A DNA stretch of 64,000 bases from Fusobacterium necrophorum subsp. necrophorum (lineage in GTDB: Bacteria > Fusobacteriota > Fusobacteriia > Fusobacteriales > Fusobacteriaceae), in NCBI RefSeq assembly GCF_004006635.1, contig NZ_CP034842.1:1612001-1676000 (forward strand), given 5' to 3'. Position numbers and translations under genes: made by a program. Shown here piece after piece: positions 18,245-26,491 of this stretch (positions are counted from its first letter, which is position 1; every line of letters starts with the position of its first letter). The notes beneath the pieces are model-generated. The model was not told the DNA's origin and did no database searches. It saw nothing but the letters and a program-made list of their open reading frames with translations.

Positions 18245-18844
18245 TTAAATAGTTTTGCTATCTCTTAAAGTTTTTATCCAGTTTTTGACATCTGTTTCTG
18301 CTTTTGAATCTTGAACTCTTTTTCCTCTGATAGAAAGTACATTATCTACAACCTTTCCTTTTGTGTAGTTTCTAATAGTACTGTCAGTCCTAGAAATTCC
18401 ACTTCCTTCATGTGTAGAGAATAATACTATTCTTTTTCCTGAAAGGTCATTTTCATCTAAAAAAGTATAAAATGCCATTGGTAAATCTCCATGCCAAATA
18501 GGATAACCTAAGAATACCACATCATAATCTTTTAAATTATTTACTTTATTTTTTATTTTAGGACGAGCATTCTCTCTTTTTTCATCTCTTGCTATTCTTA
18601 CAGTTTCATTATAGTTTTCTGGATAAGGAGTAACCAGCTCAATTTTAAATAAATCCGCACCTGTTTCTTTTGCTATCATTTCTGCTACAATTTCTGTACT
18701 ACCTTTTTGAACTATTCCTACACTATAATTTTCTCCTGCTCTTGAAAAATATACAACTAATGGTTTTTTATCAGTTCCAAAAGCAGTCACTGATATAATT
18801 ATAGTCAATAAAATTGTTGTTATTAAAAGATATATTTTCTTCAT
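18245..18844 (-). CDS. Exported flavodoxin-like protein
   Basis: This 199-residue protein begins with a clear signal peptide (MKK, a hydrophobic stretch, then SVTAFG). A flavodoxin fold follows, with FMN-loop sequence YFSRAGENYS near the start, FLGYPIWHGDLPM in the middle and STHEGSGISR near the end. These are typical of the Flavodoxin_4-type proteins. A secreted flavodoxin would act outside the cytoplasm, possibly in envelope electron transfer or quinone reduction. A cytoplasmic paralogue sits at the head of the same operon (21891-22406). The spacing of 26 nt from the aldo/keto reductase gene supports cotranscription. Confidence 0.85.
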   Translation of the reverse strand: MKKIYLLITTILLTIIISVTAFGTDKKPLVVYFSRAGENYSVGIVQKGSTEIVAEMIAKETGADLFKIELVTPYPENYNETVRIARDEKRENARPKIKNKVNNLKDYDVVFLGYPIWHGDLPMAFYTFLDENDLSGKRIVLFSTHEGSGISRTDSTIRNYTKGKVVDNVLSIRGKRVQDSKAETDVKNWIKTLRDSKTI

Positions 18845-18870
18845 AAAATAACCTCCTCATCTTTGGATTT

Positions 18871-19716
18871 TTATCCTTTATAATTAACTAAAAATTTCAC
18901 TGTTTCAGGATCATGATGTGATAAAAATAAACTTTCTTTTTGATCTAATGTTAGAATTTCTTTCATATCGTCTTCACTTAATTCAAAGTCAAAGACAGAA
19001 AAGTTTTGTATCATTCTTTCTTTTCTTACAGTTTTTGGAATGACGACTACATCTCTTTGAATTAAATATCTTAATGCTACTTGTGCTGAAGTTTTGTTAT
19101 ATTTCTTTCCAATTTTTACTAATATTTCATTAGTAAAAAGATTGTTTCTACCTTCTGCAAATGGTCCCCAAGATTCAATTTGAGTTCCATATTCTCTCAT
19201 TATTTCTTGTGGAATTATCTGTTGATTAAATACATGAGTTTCAACTTGATTTACCATAGGTTTAATTTCAACAAAATTAACTATATCTACAAATCTATCG
19301 GGATAGAAATTACTTACCCCTATTGCTCTTAGTTTTCCTGCTTTATAGTATTCTTCCATAGCTCTATATGTTCCATAATAATCGCCAAATGGCTGGTGTA
19401 TCAATAACAAATCTATATAATCTGTTTGTAATTTTCTAAGAGATTCATCAATAGAGGCTTTTGCTTTTTCATAGCCTGCATTTGAAATCCAAACTTTTGT
19501 TGTTATGAAAAATTCTTTTCTGTCTATTCCACTTTTTCTTATGGCATTTCCTACCGCTTCTTCATTTCCATAAGCCTGTGCCGTGTCAATAGAACGGTAT
19601 CCAACTTCTATTGCTTCACTGACAACTCTTTCACATTCTTCTAAATCAGGTATTTGATACACTCCAAAACCTAAAATTGGCATTTCAACTCCATTTAATA
19701 ATTTTACATTTTTCAT
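18871..19716 (-). CDS. Aldo/keto reductase
   Basis: This 281-residue NADPH-dependent oxidoreductase of the AKR5-like group has the catalytic tetrad visible as D44 and Y49 ([11 protein letters not shown]), K74 (TTKVW) and H107 (LLIHQP). Phosphate-binding sequence [13 protein letters not shown] lies near the C-terminus. It typically reduces methylglyoxal, other aldehydes or small ketones. It is the fourth gene of the MerR-headed operon, 25 nt after the DXS-like gene, consistent with detoxification of reactive carbonyls. The physiological substrate is unknown. Confidence 0.92.
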   Translation of the reverse strand: MKNVKLLNGVEMPILGFGVYQIPDLEECERVVSEAIEVGYRSIDTAQAYGNEEAVGNAIRKSGIDRKEFFITTKVWISNAGYEKAKASIDESLRKLQTDYIDLLLIHQPFGDYYGTYRAMEEYYKAGKLRAIGVSNFYPDRFVDIVNFVEIKPMVNQVETHVFNQQIIPQEIMREYGTQIESWGPFAEGRNNLFTNEILVKIGKKYNKTSAQVALRYLIQRDVVVIPKTVRKERMIQNFSVFDFELSEDDMKEILTLDQKESLFLSHHDPETVKFLVNYKG

Positions 19717-19741
19717 CTTCTACCTCCTGCTCTTTTCAATA

Positions 19742-21496
19742 TTAGAACTTTAATAAATCTTCAACAATGAAATCAGCTCTTAATTTATTTTTAGTGAATA
19801 AATCTCCTATATCATGTCTGTCTAAAAATTCTTTCTTCAATCCATAATTTAAAACTTTGGTATCTGAACTTCCATAGAATCTAGCAATTTTTTCTCCAAA
19901 ACCGCCATCTAAAATTCCATCTTCAAGAGTTATCACTAAGCTATGATCTTTTTTCAATTCTTCTAATAATTTTTCATCTACACCGGTTATATATATAGGA
20001 TTAATAACTGTTGCTTGTACTCCTGTTTTTTCTTGATATAATTTAGCAACCTTTTCTCCTAATTGATAGAAAGTTCCTAACCCTATAATTGCAACTTTTT
20101 CTCCCTTTTGAGTTACTTCATAAGTATTTAATTTAGAAAAATCTTTTGTAACTTTTTTTCCAGTTGATACCATTTGTCCACCGGGTATACGAATTGCAAC
20201 AGGATGTTTTTGTTGTTCTATACTCCATTCAAGCATAGCAAGATGTTCTTCTTTTGTTGTAGGTGCAAGATAAACTAAGTTAGGAATATTTGCCATCATA
20301 GCCATATCAAACCAACCAAGGTGAGTCACATCTGTCATTCCTATCGCTCCTGCATAATACACAACTATTGTTGCAGGATTATTATTGATACATAAATCTT
20401 GAGATAATTGGTCATAAGTTCTTTGCAAAAATGTACTTACAACACCATAAACCGGTTTTGCTCCCTTAGATGCCATTCCGGATGCAATAGCTACTGCCGT
20501 CTCTTCTGCTATGCCTACATCTATAAATTGAGACCCCACTTCATCTCTATCTTTTTTAGAAAATCCTAATGTACCCGGTGTTCCGGAAGTTATAGTTACA
20601 ACCGTATTATCTTTTTTCATTTTCTTTATAAGATACTCTTTTGTTACATCTGTATAATCTTCACTGTCATCATTATTTAATAATTTTCCGGTTTCTATAT
20701 CAAATGGCATTGTATAGTGCCAAGATTCTTTATCTAATTCCGCAAGTTTATATCCTTTTCCTTTTTGAGTGTGGATATGAAGCACAATAGGGTGATTGAT
20801 ATCTTTCACTTTTTTTAATGCTTCTATCATTTCTTCCAAATTATTTCCATCTTTTACATAGATATAATCCAATCCCATAGCCTTAAATAAATTTATTTCC
20901 GCTTTACCATCACTTTCTCTTAACAATTTTAAATTTTTGTAAAGCCCTCCGTGATTTTCTGCTATGGACATATCGTTATCATTTACAACAATGATTAAAT
21001 TACTATTTAATGTTCCCCCTGCAAAATCTAAACCTTCTAGTGCTTCTCCCCCACTTAAAGAACCATCTCCTATGATAGCCACAACATTTCCTGCTTCCCC
21101 TTTTACATCTCTAGCTTTTGCAAGCCCTATTGCTAAACTCACTGATGTTGAAGTATGCCCTAAGATAAAATGATCATGTTCACTTTCATGTTGATTACTA
21201 TATCCTGTTACATCATCATAATGTGCTTCATCCGTAAATGCTTGTCTTCTTCCTGTCAATATTTTGTGTGGATATGATTGATGAGAAACATCAAATACAA
21301 ATTTATCTTTTGGGGAATCAAATACATAATGTAATGCTATTGTTGCTTCAACTATTCCCAAATTCGGTCCAAAATGTCCTCCGTGTTTAGCATCTCTTGT
21401 TATGATAGTTTCTCTTATCTCTTTTGCTAAAACTTTCATTTCCTCAATATTTAATGTTTTTACATCCTCCGGTGAATTCATGTTTTCTAAATACAT
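19742..21496 (-). CDS. dxs: 1-deoxy-D-xylulose-5-phosphate synthase-like thiamine-diphosphate enzyme
   Basis: This 584-residue protein aligns with DXS throughout: H41 in GGHFGPNLG, DVSHQSYPHKILTGR, the thiamine-diphosphate motif GDGSLSGGEALEG with VNDNDMSIAEN, the C-terminal LDGGFG and a terminal RHDIGDLF. DXS condenses pyruvate and glyceraldehyde 3-phosphate in the MEP isoprenoid pathway. Two oddities: it is about 40 residues shorter than usual, and the normally conserved DGPTHxG active-site stretch reads TDVTHLG. It also sits in a MerR-controlled redox operon and not with isoprenoid genes. It may be a specialised paralogue with another acceptor. Confidence 0.82.
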   Translation of the reverse strand: MYLENMNSPEDVKTLNIEEMKVLAKEIRETIITRDAKHGGHFGPNLGIVEATIALHYVFDSPKDKFVFDVSHQSYPHKILTGRRQAFTDEAHYDDVTGYSNQHESEHDHFILGHTSTSVSLAIGLAKARDVKGEAGNVVAIIGDGSLSGGEALEGLDFAGGTLNSNLIIVVNDNDMSIAENHGGLYKNLKLLRESDGKAEINLFKAMGLDYIYVKDGNNLEEMIEALKKVKDINHPIVLHIHTQKGKGYKLAELDKESWHYTMPFDIETGKLLNNDDSEDYTDVTKEYLIKKMKKDNTVVTITSGTPGTLGFSKKDRDEVGSQFIDVGIAEETAVAIASGMASKGAKPVYGVVSTFLQRTYDQLSQDLCINNNPATIVVYYAGAIGMTDVTHLGWFDMAMMANIPNLVYLAPTTKEEHLAMLEWSIEQQKHPVAIRIPGGQMVSTGKKVTKDFSKLNTYEVTQKGEKVAIIGLGTFYQLGEKVAKLYQEKTGVQATVINPIYITGVDEKLLEELKKDHSLVITLEDGILDGGFGEKIARFYGSSDTKVLNYGLKKEFLDRHDIGDLFTKNKLRADFIVEDLLKF

Positions 21497-21513
21497 TATT
21501 CTGTTTCCTCCTG

Positions 21514-21894
21514 TTATTCTTTATCCCAAGTTAATTTTCCTGTTTCGACTGCAACTTCATATCTTGCAATTTTGTAATTTAATCTTTCTAATGTTTCTTC
21601 TATTTGTTTTCTTTGCTCCAACAATTTTTCTCTCTGTTCTTTTAAAAGATCACATCTTACTTGAATTGTTGAATCGCCTTGTTTATATAAATTTAAATAA
21701 TCTATCATCACTTTCACAGGCAAACCTGCATTTCTCATACAAGTTGCAAGTTTTACCCAAGCAATATCATCTTCTTGATAATCTCTAATTCCTCCTTTTG
21801 TTCTTGTTACTGGTGGAATCATACCAACTTTTTCATAGTATCTAAGTGTATCCTGTGAAACTCCTAATTGTTCACTTATTTCTTTTATTGTCAT
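21514..21894 (-). CDS. MerR-family transcriptional regulator
   Basis: This protein of about 126 residues starts at the ATG at 21894, which overlaps the flavodoxin stop as ATGA and implies translational coupling. An in-frame upstream ATG at 21915 is less likely. The N-terminus is a MerR winged helix (TIKEISEQLGVSQDTLRYYE, then KVGMIPPVTRTKGGIRDY). A dimerising coiled coil (LLKEQREKLLEQRKQIEETL) follows. There is no metal-binding cysteine cluster, so it resembles the YyaN/AdhR-type subgroup that answers aldehydes or redox stress. It probably activates its own operon from the 19-bp-spacer promoter at 22436-22466. Confidence 0.92.
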   Translation of the reverse strand: MTIKEISEQLGVSQDTLRYYEKVGMIPPVTRTKGGIRDYQEDDIAWVKLATCMRNAGLPVKVMIDYLNLYKQGDSTIQVRCDLLKEQREKLLEQRKQIEETLERLNYKIARYEVAVETGKLTWDKE

Positions 21895-22406
21895 TCTAGT
21901 CTGTCCTCCAACCATTTTTTAATTTGCTTTTCTGAAGTATTTACATCTGAACCAACTATTGCCAATCCTTTTAATACTTCTGCTCCATTTGCTAATTTTT
22001 TTATATCACTTTCACTTCTTCCCATTCCACTTCCTTCATGGGTGCAAAACGGTAAAATTTTTTTATGATTAAAGTTTTTTCCTTCCAGAAAAGTCCATAC
22101 TGGCATAGGCATAGTTCCCCACCAGTTTGGATAACCTATAAATATAGTGTCGTATTCTCTAATATCTATATCTTGTTTTAATTTAGGTCTTGAGTCTTCT
22201 CTAAGTTCTTTCTTTGCCGTTTCAATACACTCATCATATTTGGAAGGATATTTTTCCTCAGTTATTATTTCAAATATATCTGCCCCTAAAATATGAGAGA
22301 TAATTTCAGCTACTTTTTCTGTATTACCTTTTTCTAACTTAATAATATTTCCTCTTGAATAATTTTCTCCTTTATGTGAGAAATATGCAACTAATTTTTT
22401 ACTCAT
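21891..22406 (-). CDS. Cytoplasmic flavodoxin, first gene of MerR operon
   Basis: This 171-residue protein has no signal peptide. It shows the same flavodoxin family pattern as the exported paralogue at 18245-18844: AYFSHKGENYSRG, FIGYPNWWGTMPM and CTHEGSGMGRSE. By family it binds FMN and transfers electrons or reduces quinones. It is the first gene after the MerR-type promoter, with a good ribosome-binding site (AGGAGAT) before its ATG. Its stop overlaps the MerR start by ATGA. Together with the reductases downstream it suggests an electrophile/redox stress operon. Confidence 0.88.
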   Translation of the reverse strand: MSKKLVAYFSHKGENYSRGNIIKLEKGNTEKVAEIISHILGADIFEIITEEKYPSKYDECIETAKKELREDSRPKLKQDIDIREYDTIFIGYPNWWGTMPMPVWTFLEGKNFNHKKILPFCTHEGSGMGRSESDIKKLANGAEVLKGLAIVGSDVNTSEKQIKKWLEDRLE

Positions 22407-22435
22407 ATGATCTCCTCCTTTTTCTGAACAAATTT

Positions 22436-22466
22436 ATTTTATCAGTTAGAGCTAACTCTAAGTCAA
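22436..22466 (-). promoter_or_regulatory. MerR-type promoter with 19-bp spacer and operator palindrome
   Basis: On the minus strand TTGACT (22466-22461) and TAAAAT (22441-22436) are separated by 19 nt, the over-long spacing typical of MerR-activated promoters. The spacer holds a perfect inverted repeat TTAGAG-N4-CTCTAA (22461-22446). The site lies 30 nt upstream of the first gene. Confidence 0.85.
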
Positions 22467-22509
22467 GGGATTTTTTTTAAATTTTTATTTTTTCTTAATT
22501 TTTTAATAT

Positions 22510-22552
22510 AAAAGACTTGCTATCAATAGCATAATCTCATAGCAAGTCCTTA
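22510..22552. terminator. Perfect 10-bp hairpin in a gene-poor gap
   Basis: GACTTGCTAT (22514-22523) and ATAGCAAGTC (22539-22548) form a perfect stem with a 15-nt loop and AT-rich flanks on both sides. The 310-base gap 22407-22715 otherwise holds only the MerR promoter and sequence in which I see no gene. The hairpin may terminate minus-strand transcription or be left over from a lost gene. Confidence 0.5.
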
Positions 22553-22715
22553 AAAAAGTCATCTTGTATAACAAATGATGTTGATGAGAAATTTTTTATT
22601 CTTTAGGAAATTATAAATGGAAAGAAGGAATAAAATGTTTAAAGAAATTTAGTGTTGAAGAAGGAAAAAATTCAAGCAAAGAGAAAAAATATTTTTTGTA
22701 TGTGAAAAAACCTAA

Positions 22716-23249
22716 TATTCTCTCATCGTCGAAGAGAAATCAAAATTATTTCGTTTTTTTCAAAAAAATCCTCTTTTTTTCGAATATCATTTGGAAAAAG
22801 ACAAGGAGTTTCATCATATTTTTTGTGAACAGATGTTACAACATGGCTATCACTTACTCGAATTAACCAAGTTTGTAAAAAAAGATAAATATCAGTATAT
22901 TCAAAACAATTATTAGGCTAGAAATCTTCTTCCGATCGGAAGCGGATCCGGAGGACGAATCGAGGAGATTGCTTGTTATCATATGAACTCGAATATTTCT
23001 TTCTATCTGAAATATTCTTCCGAATATATTCAAAAATATCAGCTCCTTGGTTTATTCCAATTCCCAAGCATTCCGGAAGAACGTTTACAATCGCTTTCTG
23101 AAGAAAGCTATGAGCGAATACGAAATAAAATGGAGGATTTCGTGAAACAAGGATATTTTTCTCACCAAAATCATCAATTTATCTATACAATAACAGGAAT
23201 TTTCTGGGGAAATAATATTGCAGCGGAAATTTTAAAACTGTGCTCATAA
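22716..23249 (+). pseudogene. ChuW/HutW-like radical SAM protein, C-terminal fragment with in-frame stop
   Basis: From 22716 the frame reads YSLIVEEKSKLFRFFQKN, later MLQHGYHLLELTKFVKK and, after a TAG at 22914, ARNLLPIGSGSGGRIEE. It ends with a winged C-terminus containing TGIFWGNNIAAE. This order matches the C-terminal two thirds of HemN-like ChuW/HutW anaerobic heme-degrading enzymes. The N-terminal radical-SAM CxxxCxxC region is absent or shifted out of frame upstream. The remaining 89-codon piece at 22983-23249 is unlikely to be functional. Confidence 0.68.
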
Positions 23250-23268
23250 AAATACGTCCATTTGCTCC

Positions 23269-24078
23269 TTATTCTTTCTTCATAGCACTTTTGAATTGAA
23301 GTTTTACTATGCTGTTATTCACCTTCTTCAAGAAAGGAGAAAATAAAAACAGTCTACAAGGAGAGAAAGGGATCATCTCTTCTGTTAAATTCCATTCTTC
23401 AAGGAATTCAACGCCCGGACAAATTTTCTCAATTTCCTTGGAATTTCGAATTCCCCATTGAAATTTTGCCATCGTTTCATGTACCGTATCATGATATTTT
23501 TGATATTTCACACTAAAAGGTCTCGAAAATTCTGCAAAGATAGTTGCCTTTGGAAAATTTCTTTTTAAAATCTGAAATAATTCCTGCACCTGTTGTTCTG
23601 TAAAATAAATCAATAATCCTTCTAAAATAATAAGAACATTTTCTCCGGCTTCTTTAATATTGTCATAAATTTTCTCTTCCAGTACATTTCCCACAAGGGA
23701 GAATAGTCGGTCGTTACCGGGAAATATTTGCTTTCTTAGTGCAATAACTTCCGAAAAATCAAACTCAAACCATCGAATTTTTCCATTGTCGAGCCTATAA
23801 AATCTGGTATCAAAACCACAGGCAAGATTGATACATTTCGCATCGGGATAGACTTTTAAGAATTTTTTAATTTCTCTGTCCAAAATAATACTTCTCGCCA
23901 AGCAACCCCACAAACTCATTTTTCCCTTTGTAAATTTAGAAAAATCATAGTCAATCTTTGGAAATACTTCCAATACCGCTTTATCATAAAAACGATCGGA
24001 ATAGTGTCGACTTCCATAAACTCTTGCATAAAAAGGCACCAATAAAGTTTCTGATACTCCTGTCAATTGTAGTTTCAT
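23269..24078 (-). CDS. Class I SAM-dependent methyltransferase, leucine carboxyl methyltransferase family
   Basis: This 269-residue protein has an N-terminal family signature (SLWGCLARSIILDREIKKFL), a SAM-binding motif at NLACGFDTRFYRLD, the acidic FEFDFSEV strand and the post-loop ILEGLLIYF. All are typical of the LCMT/PPM1-type methyltransferases common in bacteria. Bacterial members methylate small molecules, often in secondary metabolism or resistance, and the substrate here is unknown. It starts at an ATG behind AGGAGG. It is transcribed leftward and converges with the heme-gene relic at 23249. Confidence 0.87.
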   Translation of the reverse strand: MKLQLTGVSETLLVPFYARVYGSRHYSDRFYDKAVLEVFPKIDYDFSKFTKGKMSLWGCLARSIILDREIKKFLKVYPDAKCINLACGFDTRFYRLDNGKIRWFEFDFSEVIALRKQIFPGNDRLFSLVGNVLEEKIYDNIKEAGENVLIILEGLLIYFTEQQVQELFQILKRNFPKATIFAEFSRPFSVKYQKYHDTVHETMAKFQWGIRNSKEIEKICPGVEFLEEWNLTEEMIPFSPCRLFLFSPFLKKVNNSIVKLQFKSAMKKE

Positions 24079-24154
24079 AATAAATCCTCCTGAGATTATA
24101 AAATACTTTTATATTTTTATTTTAACTTTCTTCTCCTCTTTTGACTACTCCAAA

Positions 24155-24199
24155 AAAACAAAAAAAGGCTCCAAAAAATAATTTTATTTTTCAAAGCCT
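24155..24199 (-). terminator. Rho-independent terminator after the symporter gene
   Basis: On the minus strand AGGCTTTGAAAAAT (24199-24186) pairs with ATTTTTTGGAGCCT (24179-24166) around a 6-nt loop and is followed by a T-rich run. It lies just past the symporter stop at 24221. Confidence 0.85.
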
Positions 24200-24220
24200 T
24201 TCCTTTCTTCTTTTGAGTTT

Positions 24221-25411
24221 CTATCTTCTTCCCATTACTTTAATTTTTTCTGCCAAATCCTTTTTAAAAATTCCATTTAAGATCAAAGCCAAAGCTCCGT
24301 CTCCCGTTACATTACAAGCAGTTCCGAAACTGTCTTGTAAAGCAAAAATCGTTAGCATCAAAGCAGTTCCCGTTTCATCAAAACCGACAACGGAAATGAT
24401 AATTCCTAAAGAAGCCATTACAGTTCCTCCGGGAACTCCGGGTGCTCCCACTGCAAAAATTCCCAATAAGAACACAAATAAAATCATGGTTCCCAAAGAA
24501 GGTAAACTACCATATAAAATTTTAGAAACCGTCATCACGAAGAATACTTCTGTCAACACGGAACCGCATAGATGTGTCGTTGCTCCTAAAGGAATCGCAA
24601 AATCCGCAACATCATCATGCAAAACATTTGATTTTTTCGCACAACTCAAAGCTACCGGTAAAGTTGCCGCAGAAGACATCGTTCCTACTGCTGTTAGATA
24701 TGCCGGTCCATAATGCTTTAACAAATTCCAAGGGTTCTTTCCGGAAACGACTCCTCCCAATAAATACAATACTGCCAACCAAATATAATGTCCAATCAAC
24801 ACAATTACAATCACCTTCAAGAAAACCGGGAATTGCTTTGTAATACTTCCTTCATAAGATAAAGTTGCAAAAGTACTTGCAATAAAAATAGGCAATATCG
24901 GAATGACAATTTTATACACGACACTCAACATAATTTCGTTGAATTCCTCTAACAATTCTTCTGTTTTTTTCGAGTTTGTCCAAATGACAGCAAGCCCCAC
25001 AACAATAGACAGCACCAAAGCAGTCATAACAGAAACTACCGGTGGAATTTCCACTTTAAAAATAAGTGCCGGAATTTCTTTCAATCCTTCCACAGCTGTT
25101 ACAATATTTAATTTAGGAATTAAAATATATCCCGCTATCATAGAAAACAAAGCGGCTCCTACAGAAGAACCATAGGATAATCCCAACATGGTTCCCAACA
25201 TTTTGCTTGCATTCGATTTCATCTTTGTAATGGCAGGAGTAATAAATCCCAAAATAATAAGAGGGACAATAAAGAAGATAACTTGTCCTATTAAGAATTT
25301 AATCGTATTGATTACTCCAATCACTTGCTCATTTGCATACAATCCTACAATAATTCCCACAATAACACCTAACAACAACTTGACAATCAGATTATCTTTC
25401 CATTTTGCCAT
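24221..25411 (-). CDS. Dicarboxylate/amino acid:cation symporter (DAACS family)
   Basis: This protein of about 396 residues has multiple membrane segments and the hairpin-loop signatures of the glutamate-transporter fold: the serine-rich AVGTMSSAATLPVALS, PLGATTHLCGS, and GAPGVPGGTVMASLG before DSFGTACNVTGDGA. It imports an amino acid or dicarboxylate with sodium or protons. Which one cannot be told. The ATG at 25411 is preferred because GGAGGTG lies just upstream. The ATG at 25426 would use that same ribosome-binding sequence as its codons. It is monocistronic, with its own terminator. Confidence 0.92.
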   Translation of the reverse strand: MAKWKDNLIVKLLLGVIVGIIVGLYANEQVIGVINTIKFLIGQVIFFIVPLIILGFITPAITKMKSNASKMLGTMLGLSYGSSVGAALFSMIAGYILIPKLNIVTAVEGLKEIPALIFKVEIPPVVSVMTALVLSIVVGLAVIWTNSKKTEELLEEFNEIMLSVVYKIVIPILPIFIASTFATLSYEGSITKQFPVFLKVIVIVLIGHYIWLAVLYLLGGVVSGKNPWNLLKHYGPAYLTAVGTMSSAATLPVALSCAKKSNVLHDDVADFAIPLGATTHLCGSVLTEVFFVMTVSKILYGSLPSLGTMILFVFLLGIFAVGAPGVPGGTVMASLGIIISVVGFDETGTALMLTIFALQDSFGTACNVTGDGALALILNGIFKKDLAEKIKVMGRR

Positions 25412-25479
25412 TTGACACACCTCCATATTTTTCTGTCTACTATTCTAACACAAAATAGTAAATTTATCCATATCTTTTG

Positions 25480-25510
25480 TAAAATAAAACAGGAGTAAAC
25501 ATTTTACTCC
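25480..25510 (-). terminator. Terminator after the PNPOx-like gene
   Basis: GGAGTAAA (25492-25499) and TTTACTCC (25503-25510) form a perfect 8-bp stem with a 3-nt loop. On the minus strand it is followed by TGTTTTATTTT. Confidence 0.8.
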
Positions 25511-25581
25511 CGTTCTCCTACATTAAAATTTGTCTATAATACGAAATAGAACTCACAAAATCTCTTATTTCAAAATAGATT

Positions 25582-25974
25582 TTAAAGTTTGTCTCCTGCG
25601 GTAGCACCGGAACGTAAAGTATAAACATCTTCAATATGAATGATGACAGCTGCTTTAGGAGCTCCCATTTTTCCTTTTGCCCAGTCTACAGCCTCGTCAT
25701 AATATTTTCCTTCCGTAAAAACTTCTGCTTTTCCTACAAAACGATAGCCATCCAATTTTGCCCAGTCTGCATAAGCCACTGCCACTTTTCCGTTGGCTAA
25801 AATATTATTCATTGTCTGTTTTCCGGTATTTTCATTGTAAATCAAGGTATTTTCATCTAAAATTCTCATAGAACGTTTTGGTCCGATATTTGGCATTCCT
25901 TCATTACTTACTGTAGATACATAAGCTAATTGTTTTTCTATTATTTCCTTCATTGCGTCTGTTAACTTTGACAT
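25582..25974 (-). CDS. Pyridoxamine 5'-phosphate oxidase-like FMN-binding protein
   Basis: This 130-residue split-barrel protein starts with an amphipathic helix, then AYVSTVSNEGMPNIGPKRSM, a strand-rich centre (NGKVAVAYADW, GYRFVGKAEVF) and a C-terminal VIIHIEDVYTL. The pattern is of the small PNPOx-like flavin or F420/heme-binding proteins, which are usually oxidoreductases of unknown substrate and are too short for true PdxH. AGGAGG precedes the ATG. It appears monocistronic. The 211 bases upstream of it hold only a terminator. Confidence 0.83.
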   Translation of the reverse strand: MSKLTDAMKEIIEKQLAYVSTVSNEGMPNIGPKRSMRILDENTLIYNENTGKQTMNNILANGKVAVAYADWAKLDGYRFVGKAEVFTEGKYYDEAVDWAKGKMGAPKAAVIIHIEDVYTLRSGATAGDKL

Positions 25975-26067
25975 ATAATTTCCTCCTAATAATTTATTTG
26001 TTATTTACTGTATTCTACAATAATTTACCATTTTTGTCAATTTTTTATTTAAAAAAGTTTGAAATAC

Positions 26068-26109
26068 AAAAAAGATTTTAGAAATTTTGTTTCCAAAATC
26101 CCTAAAATC
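26068..26109 (-). terminator. Terminator of the gal operon
   Basis: GATTTTAGAAATTTTG (26074-26089) and CAAAATCCCTAAAATC (26094-26109) pair over 16 bp, with two G-U pairs on the transcribed strand and a GAAA tetraloop. A T-run follows on the minus strand. It lies about 80 nt past the last gene of the galKTE cluster. Confidence 0.9.
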
Positions 26110-26185
26110 CTCTTGAAAATTTCATATTTTATTCTTCATCAACACGATTTGGAGAAAAACCGAATCTTTTTACAATTTTTATTGA

Positions 26186-26470
26186 TTATAAAATATATCC
26201 TCTTCTTCTCAAAATATTTTCCGAATAAGAATCTGCTGGTTTATAGCCATCTCGCAGTAAATTCTTAGTATAGATACTATTATATAAAAAACTCAAAATC
26301 AGTTGTGCTACACATAGGGTACAGATATTCAAGATTAGCATCACAATAAACCACATTGCATCTCCACGAAATAAGGGAACAAAAAAACCGAAGAAAAAGG
26401 TTGTCCATGAGAAACCGACACAAGATTTTTTTAAAGCCCCGTTTTTTTCCAATTGAATTACTTTTGCCAT
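26186..26470 (-). CDS. Small membrane protein, DUF2628/HrgC-like
   Basis: This 94-residue protein has a short polar N-terminus, then FSWTTFFFGFFVPLFRGD and a second hydrophobic segment from MWFIVMLILN to FLYNSIYTKN, so probably two membrane helices. The WTTFFFGFFVPLFRGD pattern resembles the DUF2628/HrgC family of unknown function. AGGAGG precedes the ATG. It lies 21 nt after galE and is followed by a strong terminator, so it is probably cotranscribed with the galactose genes. No sugar role is evident. Confidence 0.75.
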   Translation of the reverse strand: MAKVIQLEKNGALKKSCVGFSWTTFFFGFFVPLFRGDAMWFIVMLILNICTLCVAQLILSFLYNSIYTKNLLRDGYKPADSYSENILRRRGYIL

Positions 26471-26491
26471 AGAATTCCTCCTTTTTTTATT

